A stretch of 64,000 nucleotides of DNA from Flavobacterium sp. 140616W15 (GCF_003668995.1 NZ_CP033068.1:124001-188000); one strand, 5' to 3'; positions 36,180 to 45,341 are shown, counted from the first letter of the stretch. Program-made: numbers and translations. The notes: generated by a model not told the origin, from the letters alone.

Positions 36180-36907
36180 ATGAAAAATTATTCCTGTTTT
36201 CTTTTACTCACAATATTTTTTACAAGTTGTCAAGTTACCGAAACAATAAATCTGAGCGAAGATGGAAGTGGAACCATTGAAATAATTCAGCTTAGAGATG
36301 AACACAGTTATATGCTTTTGGCGGGAGAAAAGTACTCTAAAGAAGATAAGTTTCAAGATACAACCTATGTTTTTCGAGATTATATTGCAAAATATAACGA
36401 AACGTTTTTAAAATACACCCAGCTAGAGCAACAGCTATTTCAAAAATATACAAATGTAAAAGTGCATGTAAGGAAGAGCTCTTTTGACAAGGAATTTAAA
36501 ACTATTATTACATTTCCTTTTACCAAAATAGATGCTATTCCTAATTTATATAACACAGAAGATTATGCAAGTGATCTTGAGAATAATTATGCGCTTACAG
36601 CCGAAAAACATTTTTTTGATGTACAATATAGTTTTGATGGAACAGTTTTTAAAAGGACTTTGAATGTTATAAATGAAGCTGAAATTCAGAAAATAAAAGC
36701 CAAATAAAGGATTTTAAATCTAAAACGCATTCTTTAGATCTAACGCTAACTTACACACTTAAATATAATTTTCCTCGTAGGATAAAATCAGTTTCGAATG
36801 CTGTAGCAATACTTAGCTCAGATAAAAAATCATTAACACTTACGTTTCAACTTTTAGATTGTTTGCAAGATCCTGCGAGTACTAGTTTAGAAGTTGTTTT
36901 AGAATAA
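36180..36907 (+). pseudogene. Lipoprotein paralogue 1, frameshifted
   Basis: The frame from 36180 (lipoprotein signal TIFFTSCQVTETINLSEDGSG) stops at 36707. In the +2 frame the missing C-terminus continues to 36907: TYTLKYNFPRRIKSVSNAVA matches the same region of the next two genes (YILKYNFPKKVKKVSNSNAV in 37777-38526). One base appears lost around 36690-36705, near short A runs. Intact it would be about 242 residues, like its 257- and 249-residue neighbours. It could be a sequencing error; no function known. Confidence 0.75.
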
Positions 36908-36933
36908 ATAAAATTAAATATATAAAAAAGGGA

Positions 36934-37707
36934 ATGAAGAAAGTTTTAGTTTGTCTATTGATTGTTTTGGCTTTGTCGAGCTGTACTATGAAAGAAAAAA
37001 TGGTTATGCATGAAGATGGTTCGGGGAGTTTTTCATACGGATTTGATTTGTCTGGAATATTTAAATTGGGTTTTAAGAGTACCGATTCTACAAAGAATAG
37101 TAAAGTAATTGATAGTGTTTTTACTTTCAAAGAAGTTTTTGCAAAAGTAAAAGATAGTGTTGCCAAATTACCAGAGTCTGAAAGACGAAAAATTAAAATG
37201 CTTGAAAACTTTAAAGTCAATGTAAAAGCAAATGATGCTGAAAAACAATTGAAGCTTGACATGGAATATAATTTTCAGTCAATAGATAGTCTTAAAAATA
37301 TGCTTTCGCCTTTAGAGGTTCTTGAAGCAATGCCGAAAATTGGTCCGGGCAAACAGTTAGGTAATTTGAGTGTGCCTGAAAAAGAAAATAAAAAAACAAT
37401 GTTTTCATATAATTACGATGGAAAGGTTTTTGAGAAAGTGATTTTACTTCCCGAAGGTGCTAAAGCAAAAAAAGAGAAGAAGAAAAAAGAAAAAAATGCA
37501 GCTAATGATTTTTCAAAAAAGATGGATGAAATTTTAAAAGAATGTAAATATTCAATTGAATATCAATTTCCAAAAAAGATAAAAACGGTGTCATTAAAAA
37601 ATGCAATAATCTCAAAAGATAGAAAAAGCTTTATTCTTGAAATTCCGATGAAAGATTTTCCAGATGATGAAGAGAAACTTGGTTTTAAAGTAACATTTGA
37701 AAATTAA
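36934..37707 (+). CDS. Lipoprotein paralogue 2 of unknown function
   Basis: The 257-residue product has a lipobox (LALSSCTMKEK), the shared N-terminal MHEDGSGSFSYGFDLSG, a Lys-rich middle and the C-terminal pattern YSIEYQFPKKIKTVSLKNAI. It belongs to a three-gene tandem family (36180, 36934, 37777) upstream of lipB. It is likely surface or periplasmic. No domain family was recognised. Confidence 0.85.
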   Translation: MKKVLVCLLIVLALSSCTMKEKMVMHEDGSGSFSYGFDLSGIFKLGFKSTDSTKNSKVIDSVFTFKEVFAKVKDSVAKLPESERRKIKMLENFKVNVKANDAEKQLKLDMEYNFQSIDSLKNMLSPLEVLEAMPKIGPGKQLGNLSVPEKENKKTMFSYNYDGKVFEKVILLPEGAKAKKEKKKKEKNAANDFSKKMDEILKECKYSIEYQFPKKIKTVSLKNAIISKDRKSFILEIPMKDFPDDEEKLGFKVTFEN

Positions 37708-37776
37708 TAGCAACTCTTAAAGACAACAATTCTTTTAAATAGACTTTGTATCTTTGAAGAAAAATATAATCTACAT

Positions 37777-38526
37777 ATGAGACTATTAAAATTTCTTAGT
37801 TTTTCCTTTTTATTGACAACTTTAACGAGTTGTACTTTTACAGAAAACATCAATATTACAGATAACGGAACGGGTAAATTCTCACTCGAGATGGATGGAT
37901 CGGCATTGATGGCGATGGCAGGGGAACAATTAGGGAATGAAATGAATGATTCAAAACAAAAGATCGATACCACTTTTTCTTTTAAAGAAATGTTTAAAAA
38001 TAAGAAAGACAGTATTGCTAAACTTTCTTCAGAAGAGCAAAAAGAACTTAAAAAATTAGAAAATTTTGTGGTTAATATGAAGATGAATACAACAGAAAAC
38101 CAGTTTTTGTTGAATTTAAATTCTGATTTTAAAAATGTAAACGAATTGCAGGATATGGTGAAAAGCTTGAGTGCAATTCAAAATATTGAAAAAAATAATT
38201 CACAAGACAAACTACCTTTTGGCGGGAATTTTAATAATAATAGTACTGTAAGCTTTAATTACGATGGTAAAAAGTTTAACCGAAAAGTTATCTTAAATCC
38301 AAAAGAAACAAATAAGCCTGTAGAAGATTCATTAGGAATGAATAAAATGATTTTTGCTTCTTCAACTTATATTTTAAAATACAATTTTCCTAAAAAGGTA
38401 AAAAAAGTATCTAATAGTAATGCTGTATTTAGCGAAGACCGTAAAACGATAACTATTGAATACCCTTTTACCGATTATATGGAAAATCCAGCTAAAATGG
38501 CGTTAGAGGTAGAGTTTGAAAAATAA
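37777..38526 (+). CDS. Lipoprotein paralogue 3 of unknown function
   Basis: The 249-residue product has a lipobox (LTTLTSCTFTENI), the shared ITDNGTGKFSLEMDGSALM block, a helical Lys/Glu region, and the shared end TYILKYNFPKKVKKVSNSNA. It is the most intact match to paralogue 1. It ends four bases before the lipB ATG, so it is probably co-transcribed with lipB, although no functional link is known. Confidence 0.85.
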   Translation: MRLLKFLSFSFLLTTLTSCTFTENINITDNGTGKFSLEMDGSALMAMAGEQLGNEMNDSKQKIDTTFSFKEMFKNKKDSIAKLSSEEQKELKKLENFVVNMKMNTTENQFLLNLNSDFKNVNELQDMVKSLSAIQNIEKNNSQDKLPFGGNFNNNSTVSFNYDGKKFNRKVILNPKETNKPVEDSLGMNKMIFASSTYILKYNFPKKVKKVSNSNAVFSEDRKTITIEYPFTDYMENPAKMALEVEFEK

Positions 38527-38530
38527 TACA

Positions 38531-39229
38531 ATGAATAAAAAAATCCAACTTCAAGATTTAGGTCAAAAAGATTATAAATCTACTTGGGAATATCAAGAGG
38601 AATTATTTGCAGCTATTGTAGATTTAAAAATAAAAAATAGGAGGGAGGAACTTGATCTGCCAACTCCTAATTATTTTCTTTTTGTCGAACATCCACATGT
38701 ATATACTTTGGGGAAAAGTGGTGATTTGAGTAACCTACTGTTGTCTGAAAAGCAACTGGAAGCCAAAGGAGCAACTTTTTACAAGATAAACCGTGGTGGC
38801 GATATTACGTATCATGGTCCAGGACAAATAGTAGGATATCCTATTCTGGATTTAGAAAATTTCTTTACCGATATTCATAAATACTTGCGATTACTTGAGG
38901 AGTCTATTATTCTTACTCTTCAGGAATACGGATTAGAATGTGGCCGAAGCGAAGGCGAAACGGGAGTTTGGTTAGGTGTAGGAACTCCGTTTGCCCGCAA
39001 GATTTGTGCGTTGGGAGTACGTGCTTCACGCTGGGTAACGATGCATGGTTTTGCCTTAAATGTAAATGCCGATTTAGGTTATTTTGACAATATTATTCCG
39101 TGTGGAATACGTGGTAAAGCCGTCACTTCACTTCAGGTAGAGCTTGGTGTAGAAAAAGTAGATGAAGCTGAAGTAAAAGCTAAAATCCTAAAACATCTGA
39201 CAGAATTGTTCGAAGCCGAATTTGTTTAA
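38531..39229 (+). CDS. lipB: Octanoyltransferase
   Basis: The 232-residue product has the LipB signatures FLFVEHPHVYTLGKSGD, RGGDITYHGPGQIVGYPILDL, and the catalytic Cys and Lys region NIIPCGIRGKAVTSLQ. It transfers octanoyl groups from ACP to lipoyl domains. The ATG at 38531 is chosen; a TTG 15 bases upstream overlaps the previous gene. A terminator hairpin follows at 39261. Confidence 0.95.
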   Translation: MNKKIQLQDLGQKDYKSTWEYQEELFAAIVDLKIKNRREELDLPTPNYFLFVEHPHVYTLGKSGDLSNLLLSEKQLEAKGATFYKINRGGDITYHGPGQIVGYPILDLENFFTDIHKYLRLLEESIILTLQEYGLECGRSEGETGVWLGVGTPFARKICALGVRASRWVTMHGFALNVNADLGYFDNIIPCGIRGKAVTSLQVELGVEKVDEAEVKAKILKHLTELFEAEFV

Positions 39230-39260
39230 GTAAGCTTTCACAATGTAAAAATAGTATCAT

Positions 39261-39310
39261 AAATGCTGAATAAGATCAATTTTAGAATTGTTTTATTCAG
39301 CATTTTGCTT
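39261..39310 (+). terminator. lipB terminator
   Basis: AAATGCTGAATAA pairs with TTATTCAGCATTT around a 20-base loop, followed by TTTGCTTTT. Confidence 0.7.
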
Positions 39311-39344
39311 TTATGAATTAGAACACTCTTAAGTAAAATTATGT

Positions 39345-39926
39345 ATGGAGAATAGAGATAAAAAATCAATTTTAAATCGTTTAGCACTTCCTGAAAAAGA
39401 GCTAGAGGAGCTATTGGATATTTCTTTTTATAAAGTAATTCAGAAAGGAGATTGTTTTATTAATGCGGGAGAGATACCCCGAAAATTTGCTTTTATTACA
39501 AAAGGATTGTTTCGCTATGTTTATATTCATGAAAATGGGAATGAGTTTACAAAAAGTATTATAACAGAAAATAATTTTGTTAGTTCATATTCTGCGATGA
39601 TTTATAATAGTCCATCCTATTTTTTTATTGAGGCTTTAGAAGAAGTTGAAATTTTAGAAATTAATTATGAAAATTGGTTAGAGTTAAAAGAGAAGAATCC
39701 ATTTTGGAATATTTTTTTGCTGAAAATAATTGAAAAAGCCTTTTCTGTTAAAGAAAAAAGAGAACGAGAATTGTTGCTTTTGGATGCAGAAAAACGATAT
39801 GAAATATTTGTAACAGAATTTCCAGATTTAGAAAATCGCATTTCACAACAAATTATAGCTTCATATTTAGGCATTCAGCCAGAATCATTAAGTAGGATTA
39901 AGAGAAAATATAAGGGCTTAACATAG
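39345..39926 (+). CDS. Crp/Fnr family transcriptional regulator
   Basis: The 193-residue product has a cyclic-nucleotide-binding-type N-terminal domain (KGDCFINAGEIPRKFAFITK) and a C-terminal helix-turn-helix (QQIIASYLGIQPESLSRIKR). No Cys cluster for an Fe-S centre is seen. Such short Crp-like regulators often control a neighbouring gene; here the SDR gene starts 60 bases downstream. Confidence 0.85.
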   Translation: MENRDKKSILNRLALPEKELEELLDISFYKVIQKGDCFINAGEIPRKFAFITKGLFRYVYIHENGNEFTKSIITENNFVSSYSAMIYNSPSYFFIEALEEVEILEINYENWLELKEKNPFWNIFLLKIIEKAFSVKEKRERELLLLDAEKRYEIFVTEFPDLENRISQQIIASYLGIQPESLSRIKRKYKGLT

Positions 39927-39985
39927 ATCAATGGAATAGCATAATTGGCAGGCTATTTTTGAAACCTAATTTTAAAACTAAAGTT

Positions 39986-40726
39986 ATGGTAATCTCAAAT
40001 AGTACTATCGTTATTACTGGAGGCAGTTCTGGCATTGGATTAGAAATGTGTAAGCAGTTTATTAAAAATGGAAATAAGGTAATTACCTGTTCACGGTCTT
40101 TAGAAAAACTCAAACTAGCACAAGAAATAGTGCCAGATTTAATCATTTATCCCTGTAATATTGCAAACGAAAAAGAATGTGAGGAATTTATAAAATGGAT
40201 AAATGATAATCATCCAGAAGTCAATATTTTAATCAATAATGCAGCAATTGTAACCAGAACTACTTTTATTGAAGATGATTTGATTCTGGAAAAGATGGAT
40301 AATGAAATTGCTACTAATTTTATTGCTCCAATTCGTTTAATAAAACAGTTCTATCCTACATTAATTAAAAACTCTAATCCTAAGATTATAAATGTCACCA
40401 CAGGATTGGTTTATGTTCCCAGAGGTTTTTATATTTTTTACAATGCCACAAAATCAGCATTGCATTCCTTTACGCAGGTCTTACGATATCAGCTTAACAA
40501 TAAGCCCATACAAATTATTGAAGTGTTGTTTCCAGTTGTAAATACACCTTGGCATAACGGCAATCCTCCTAAAATTGCAATATCTCCAGAAAAAGCAGTA
40601 GCCGAAATGTTAAGAGAAATTGCTTTAAATAGAGATGAAATTAGAATAGGAAAGGTCAAGATTCTTTATTTACTTTCCAGAATTGCTCCCAATTTTGCGT
40701 TTAAGAAAATAAATAGTTTGAATTGA
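39986..40726 (+). CDS. Short-chain dehydrogenase/reductase
   Basis: The 246-residue product (start MVISNSTIVITGGSSGIG) has the NAD(P)-binding TGGSSGIG, NNAA and the catalytic Y-x3-K (YNATKSA). The usual catalytic Ser position reads Thr (INVTTGLVYVP). It resembles DltE-type oxidoreductases; substrate unknown. The in-frame TTG at 39959 would add nine residues without the family pattern. It follows the Crp-like gene closely. Confidence 0.88.
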   Translation: MVISNSTIVITGGSSGIGLEMCKQFIKNGNKVITCSRSLEKLKLAQEIVPDLIIYPCNIANEKECEEFIKWINDNHPEVNILINNAAIVTRTTFIEDDLILEKMDNEIATNFIAPIRLIKQFYPTLIKNSNPKIINVTTGLVYVPRGFYIFYNATKSALHSFTQVLRYQLNNKPIQIIEVLFPVVNTPWHNGNPPKIAISPEKAVAEMLREIALNRDEIRIGKVKILYLLSRIAPNFAFKKINSLN

Positions 40727-40853
40727 TTTTTTTAATTTTAAATGACTTTGAGAATTGTGTTTTATCTCGAATATATTTTGCTAAACTAGCATTGCAACGT
40801 CTGGATTTGGGTATCAATTTCAGTTTTAGTAATTCTAAAATAAGGAGGATATA

Positions 40854-40884
40854 AAACAAGAAACAAATCTTTTGTTTCTTGTTT
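40854..40884 (-). terminator. Likely terminator of the proline dehydrogenase-like gene
   Basis: AAACAAGAAACAAA and TTTGTTTCTTGTTT form a long perfect stem with a three-base loop. The T tract on the minus strand is short (TTTTAT), so the call is moderate. Confidence 0.5.
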
Positions 40885-40896
40885 CCATTTGTTGTT

Positions 40897-41838
40897 TTAG
40901 CTTACGATATCATCCAATGCCTGAAATAAATTCAAAGGATATTCGGCTATTCTGTTGCATAAATACAAATACCATTCTTTGCCATATACAAAGTATAGTT
41001 TAGTTGAATACCCTTGTTCTTTTAGGTTTCTCAATTGTTCTGTTTGGATTCCGTATAGGCTTTCGAATTCATAAATATCATTACTCGTTTTGTATTTTTT
41101 AAGTAACGACACAACTTCTTTCTGGATATAATCATGGTGGGTTGCAATTGCACATCGATGATTTTTTGATAGTAACTGATCAATATAATACAAATAGCGC
41201 TCATCTAATGCCGCACCTCTTGGAATTGAAAGGTTAGGAGGAGTGTCAAAAGCTCCTTTTACAATGCGTATTCTTCCGTTTTCTTGAATCAATTCTTTAA
41301 AATCGTCTTGAGATCTATGTAAGTAGGCCTGAAGCGTAATTGAAGTATTTTTGTAGGTCTGGGATGCTGTTTTGTAAATATCAATAATAGCGTCTGTTAT
41401 TTCAACGTTTTCAGCACTTATAGTAACTTCTATATTTTCTTTTTCAGCTTCTTGGCATATAGAGCTCAAATTATTTAAACATAAATCTGGAGATATAGAT
41501 AATCCAATATGAGATAAGTCTAAAGAAACAGTCGAATCAAGCTTTTGGTTTTTAATTTCTTGTGCTATTCTAATAAACTCTTTGGTAGCTTCATTAGCTT
41601 CAATTTCGGTTAGGGTATTTTCACCCATAAATTCCATAGAGCATTTAAAACCTTCCTTGTTTTGTGTTTTAACCTTAAGAATTGTTTCTTCTAATGTTTC
41701 TCCGCCTATATACCTGTCTGCTGCTTTTTTTAAAGTTCTGAATAATATTTCGTTAGAGAGTATATGCTCTTTCGCTTTGTTATTCATGGCAGCTCTTCTT
41801 AAAGCATTGGCTCCAAGTAGTATTAAATCTTTTTCCAT
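40897..41838 (-). CDS. Proline dehydrogenase family protein, stand-alone
   Basis: The 313-residue product shows proline dehydrogenase core patterns: LQAYLHRSQDDF, IRIVKGAFDTPP (compare RLVKGAYW), EFESLYGIQTEQL, and the FAD/substrate end YGKEWYLYLCNRIAEYP. It probably oxidises proline or a related imino acid with FAD. The N-terminal 100 residues are unlike PutA. No pyrroline-5-carboxylate dehydrogenase is nearby, so the role could differ from proline breakdown. Confidence 0.8.
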   Translation of the reverse strand: MEKDLILLGANALRRAAMNNKAKEHILSNEILFRTLKKAADRYIGGETLEETILKVKTQNKEGFKCSMEFMGENTLTEIEANEATKEFIRIAQEIKNQKLDSTVSLDLSHIGLSISPDLCLNNLSSICQEAEKENIEVTISAENVEITDAIIDIYKTASQTYKNTSITLQAYLHRSQDDFKELIQENGRIRIVKGAFDTPPNLSIPRGAALDERYLYYIDQLLSKNHRCAIATHHDYIQKEVVSLLKKYKTSNDIYEFESLYGIQTEQLRNLKEQGYSTKLYFVYGKEWYLYLCNRIAEYPLNLFQALDDIVS

Positions 41839-41940
41839 TATTATGTGTTGTTTTATTGTATGTAATATAGGAAAAACTTTATGATAAATAAAATTTAAGG
41901 TTAAATTTTAGGAAATTTACCTTATTTTTCGCCTTAAACT

Positions 41941-42285
41941 TAACCGCAAAGTTTGCAATGCCAATAGTTATCTAGATACGCAAGGAACGCAAAGTTTTTT
42001 TAACCTGAAACTTGAAACCTGAAACTTAACCGAAAAGTTCGCAATGTCAATAGCTATCTCGATACGCAAGGAACGCAAAGTTTTTTAACCTGAAACTTGA
42101 AACCTGAAACCTAACCGCAAAGTTCGCAATGCCAATAGCTATCTAGATACGCAAGGAACGCAAAGTTTTTTAACTTGAAACTTGAAACCTAACCGCAAAG
42201 TTCGCAATGCCAATAGCTATCTAGATACGCAAGGAACGCAAAGTTTTTTAACCTGAAACTTGAAACTTGAAACCTGAAACCAAAA
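41941..42285. repeat. Tandem array of 78-86-base units with TGAAAC heptamers
   Basis: Four copies start at 41941, 42027, 42112 and 42190 with TAACCG(C/A)AAAGTT; each contains CAATGCCAATAGCTATCTAG (or close variants), ATACGCAAGGAACGCAAAG and runs of heptamers ACCTGAA/ACTTGAA. Unit length differs by one heptamer. It is the reverse complement of sequence at 36000-36070. Not CRISPR: unit too long, no spacers, no cas genes. Confidence 0.85.
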
Positions 42286-42324
42286 ACACATTTACATTTT
42301 CTGCTTACTAAGTGATAATTAGGA

Positions 42325-43119
42325 TTATAAATTTCCTTTTATCAGACTTGTAGGATTGTATCCAAATTGTTTTTTAAAAGCAAATGAAAAATGCGAAATG
42401 TTCTCGAAGCCCAAATCGAGATAGATATCAGATGGTTTTTTTCTTTCTTTTTCAATTTGAAAATGGGCTTCTTGCAGTCTTTTATGCATTAACCAACGGT
42501 TAGGAGTGTCATTAAAAATCTTTTTAAAATCTCTTTTAAAAGAAGATAGACTTCTGCCAGTTAGGTAAGCTAGTCTTTCGAGGCTCACATTAAACTTATA
42601 ATTTCGGTATATAAATGCTTCTAAATCTAATTTTTCGGGGATACTTTGGTCAAATAAAACATCCGAAATTTCGGGATTGGTTTGTAGTAATATTAATAAA
42701 AGCTCTTCTCTTTTTACTTTCGAAAAGGTTTCATCTATAACACCTCCATCATTGTAATACGGCATTAACGAACGCACAAAATTTGGCACTAGAACATCTT
42801 TTTTAAGAATAATAAATGCATTCTTAGAGTTCGATTTTACGTTTGTAATGGCGTGATTTTTTTTAAATTCAGTCAAAAAAAACTCATCAAAAATGACTAC
42901 AACTTTTTCAAATTGCCCATTATCTTTCTGTTTGTTGTATTTAGCCAGATGATTTTTCCTTACAATACAGTAATCTCCCGATTTAATGGTGTGCATTTCA
43001 TTTCCGTCATAACCTTCAATTTCTCCAGCTGCCAGATACAAGAAGATATGTTCGGGAACAAATTGTTCTGGAGAGATTTCAGGGCCAATATGACAGGATT
43101 TTATTTCGGTAATTTTCAT
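42325..43119 (-). CDS. AraC family transcriptional regulator
   Basis: The 264-residue product has an N-terminal sensing domain (MKITEIKSCHIGPEISPEQF, then YLAAGEIEGYDGNEMHTIK) resembling ExsA-type regulators, and a C-terminal AraC DNA-binding domain (SLERLAYLTGRSLSSFKRDF; DLGFENISHFSFAFKKQFGY). It ends 22 bases before the MBL gene on the minus strand, so it is probably in an operon with it. Candidate operator repeats lie upstream of that gene at 44405-44450. Confidence 0.9.
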   Translation of the reverse strand: MKITEIKSCHIGPEISPEQFVPEHIFLYLAAGEIEGYDGNEMHTIKSGDYCIVRKNHLAKYNKQKDNGQFEKVVVIFDEFFLTEFKKNHAITNVKSNSKNAFIILKKDVLVPNFVRSLMPYYNDGGVIDETFSKVKREELLLILLQTNPEISDVLFDQSIPEKLDLEAFIYRNYKFNVSLERLAYLTGRSLSSFKRDFKKIFNDTPNRWLMHKRLQEAHFQIEKERKKPSDIYLDLGFENISHFSFAFKKQFGYNPTSLIKGNL

Positions 43120-43141
43120 CTTGATTTAGATTTAACTAATG

Positions 43142-44272
43142 CTAATTTACATCTTTCCACCATTCTTTAAAAACTTGGGTACTATCATTTAAATTGACAA
43201 CTTCTCCAATCATAGGAGTTACCAATGGTAAATGAGCCGCTTTGCTAAGTGTTGATAGTTTTTCTAAAGGCTCATCCCAAGAATGCATGGCTAGTTTAAA
43301 TTTTGAAGAATGTACAGGAAATACTCTTTTAGCATTTAAATCTTGTGCTGCTTTAAGCACTTGTTCAGGAAGCATATGAATGGCTTCCCAAGCCAGATTA
43401 TATTGTCCATTTTCTAGAATTGCAAAATCTATCGGTCCGAATTGCTCGCCAATTTTAGCAAAATGGGTATCGTAACCACTATCGCCACCAATGTATATCT
43501 TGATATTTGGCGTTTGTAAAACATAAGATAGCCATAGTGTATTGTTTTTAGAGAAACCTCTTCCTGAGAAATGTCTGGCGGGAGTGGTATGTACTTTAAA
43601 ACCATCTTCGAGAGTAAAGGTTTCGTTCCAGTCTTTTTCGATTATTTTAGCAGTAGGATATCCCCAACGCTCAAAATGTCCGCCAACTCCAAGACCACAA
43701 ATCACTTTTTTTACTTTCGATTTTAAAGCAATTATCGTTTCATAATCAAGATGATCGTAATGATCGTGGCTAATGAATAAATAATCGATTGTTGGTAAAT
43801 CATCTACAGTATAGTCATTTGCTCCTTTAAATGCGGTTACAGTTCCTGGTAAAGGCGAAGCATTTCCGCTAAATACAGGATCTACGAGAAAACGTTTTCC
43901 GTCTATTTGCATAAAATAAGAGGAATGTCCAAACCAAATTAATAGATCGGTATCTGGCGAAAGGTGATGCAAATCGGTTTTTACTGATGGAATGGATGTA
44001 ACAGGTTCTCGCCTAGGATGATTCCCAAATAGCTGGTCATAAAGAATACCACCAAAACTATATCCTTTTGTAAGACTTGGTGTGTCATGGGTATTTTGAA
44101 ATTTCCCATCACTATAATTTTTAGAATTTTTAATTAATTCTAAGCGATTACCTTCAGGTGCTTTACCAAATTTTGGGTGCATCATGTATAAAAAAGTAAC
44201 CAAGGTTAAAACGGCAAAAATGCTTATTACTGTTATCATAATTCTTTTTGTGATTTTTAAAAATCGTTTCAT
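43142..44272 (-). CDS. Metallo-beta-lactamase fold hydrolase, NAPE-PLD/UlaG-like
   Basis: The 376-residue product has an N-terminal membrane anchor (VISIFAVLTLVTFLYMM), then the MBL core: WFGHSSYFMQIDGKRFLVDP, the metal motif FISHDHYDHLDY, and IYIGGDSGYDTHF. It resembles NAPE-PLD-like and UlaG-type hydrolases, probably with two metal ions. It is most likely periplasmic or outward-facing. It precedes the AraC gene in the same operon. Confidence 0.9.
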   Translation of the reverse strand: MKRFLKITKRIMITVISIFAVLTLVTFLYMMHPKFGKAPEGNRLELIKNSKNYSDGKFQNTHDTPSLTKGYSFGGILYDQLFGNHPRREPVTSIPSVKTDLHHLSPDTDLLIWFGHSSYFMQIDGKRFLVDPVFSGNASPLPGTVTAFKGANDYTVDDLPTIDYLFISHDHYDHLDYETIIALKSKVKKVICGLGVGGHFERWGYPTAKIIEKDWNETFTLEDGFKVHTTPARHFSGRGFSKNNTLWLSYVLQTPNIKIYIGGDSGYDTHFAKIGEQFGPIDFAILENGQYNLAWEAIHMLPEQVLKAAQDLNAKRVFPVHSSKFKLAMHSWDEPLEKLSTLSKAAHLPLVTPMIGEVVNLNDSTQVFKEWWKDVN

Positions 44273-44404
44273 TCGATTTGTTTTAGTATTGATTTTATGG
44301 AATCAAATTCAAGTAAATTATTTATGGTTGCAACACACCTTAAATTAAAACTCCTGTGAACTTCTTAATTGATGGTACAAAATTGCATCAAAATAAGTAG
44401 CCTT

Positions 44405-44450
44405 ACTTTGTTTAAAAGTCCAATTTCACTTTGTTCAAAAGTTCATTTTA
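44405..44450 (-). promoter_or_regulatory. Candidate AraC operator: two 23-bp direct repeats
   Basis: Plus strand: ACTTTGTTTAAAAGTCCAAT (44405 on) and ACTTTGTTCAAAAGTTCATT (44428 on) form tandem 23-base repeats with only small differences. They lie 133-178 bases upstream of the MBL start, in a non-coding gap. AraC-family activators often bind tandem direct repeats upstream of their promoter; whether the nearby AraC binds here is inference. Confidence 0.5.
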
Positions 44451-44460
44451 AGCAGTTAGG

Positions 44461-44498
44461 AATAAAAAAAGCTAACCGTTTTTAAAGTTAGCTTTTAT
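44461..44498 (-). terminator. Terminator of the 44622 gene
   Basis: Minus strand AAAGCTAAC, loop TTTAAAAACG, GTTAGCTTT followed by TTTTATT. It closes the transcript of the membrane protein gene upstream. Confidence 0.8.
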
Positions 44499-44621
44499 TA
44501 AGAGATAAATGTGTTGATTTTTAGTGGTTTATCTGTTCGTATGGATGACTATGGATTCGTTTTTAATTGTATTAAATTTTGCCACATAATCATAGCCCAG
44601 TTTTCCTTTTAACATGCATAA

Positions 44622-45341
44622 TTAAATTTCCCCGCCTTCTGTTAGTTCATCATAAAGTACTTTTTTTATAGAAAAACGCTCTTTTGTATTGTTTTCTGTA
44701 ATTATATGAATAAAGTGCTCTTTGTTTCGAGATCCGCTAATTGCTTTTTCTAAAATTGTATACTGCTTACAAGATTCGGTGGGAGCTGCATAAAAGTGAT
44801 TTATAAAACTAGTTGTGGCAGCTGTAAGTAAAAATAGCCCGATAAATAGTCCAAAGTGAACTACATATCTTCTTTTGCTTTCAAAATATACTGATGGATT
44901 TCTAACTTTTAAAATGATTGTAATTAAGATAGCCAAAACAACTCCAGAAAAACCAGCTCTCCAAAAAAGCTGTGTTCCGTTTATAGTGTTGTCGATTTTT
45001 CTTATTTCAAAAATTAAAAAGACCAAGCTTACAAAAAACAAAGCAGATGAAAAATAATACATAAACTTATCAAATGGTTTGGTGACTTTCTCAAATGCTG
45101 TTTTAGGAGGAAAAAAATCATCAATTATTAGTTGCGAAAAGCTTATTATTAATAGTAGATTATACATTCCGATTAAAAAAAATGGAAGAGGAACTAATCT
45201 ATAAGTTCCCTTATCGTTTCCAAATAAAACAATAGGAATAATACAAAGCGCAATATAGAGAAGTCGTTTATAAAACTCTTTTCTTATTCCAAATAGTTCA
45301 TTTTTTTTCTTTTTTAAAAAGGGATATTTTCGTTTAATCAT
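44622..45341 (-). CDS. Unknown membrane protein, about five membrane segments
   Basis: The 239-residue product has a strongly basic N-terminus (MIKRKYPFLKKKKNEL), several hydrophobic segments (LLYIALCIIPIVLFG; FLIGMYNLLLIISF; FSSALFFVSLVFLIF; GVVLAILITIIL; GLFIGLFLLTAATTS) and a hydrophilic C-terminal domain with THE...FIHIITENNTKERFSI. No family was recognised. Confidence 0.75.
   Translation of the reverse strand: MIKRKYPFLKKKKNELFGIRKEFYKRLLYIALCIIPIVLFGNDKGTYRLVPLPFFLIGMYNLLLIISFSQLIIDDFFPPKTAFEKVTKPFDKFMYYFSSALFFVSLVFLIFEIRKIDNTINGTQLFWRAGFSGVVLAILITIILKVRNPSVYFESKRRYVVHFGLFIGLFLLTAATTSFINHFYAAPTESCKQYTILEKAISGSRNKEHFIHIITENNTKERFSIKKVLYDELTEGGEI

Noticed and set aside
42853..43170. 105-codon plus-strand open frame
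   Set aside because: Antisense to the AraC regulator and the end of the MBL gene.
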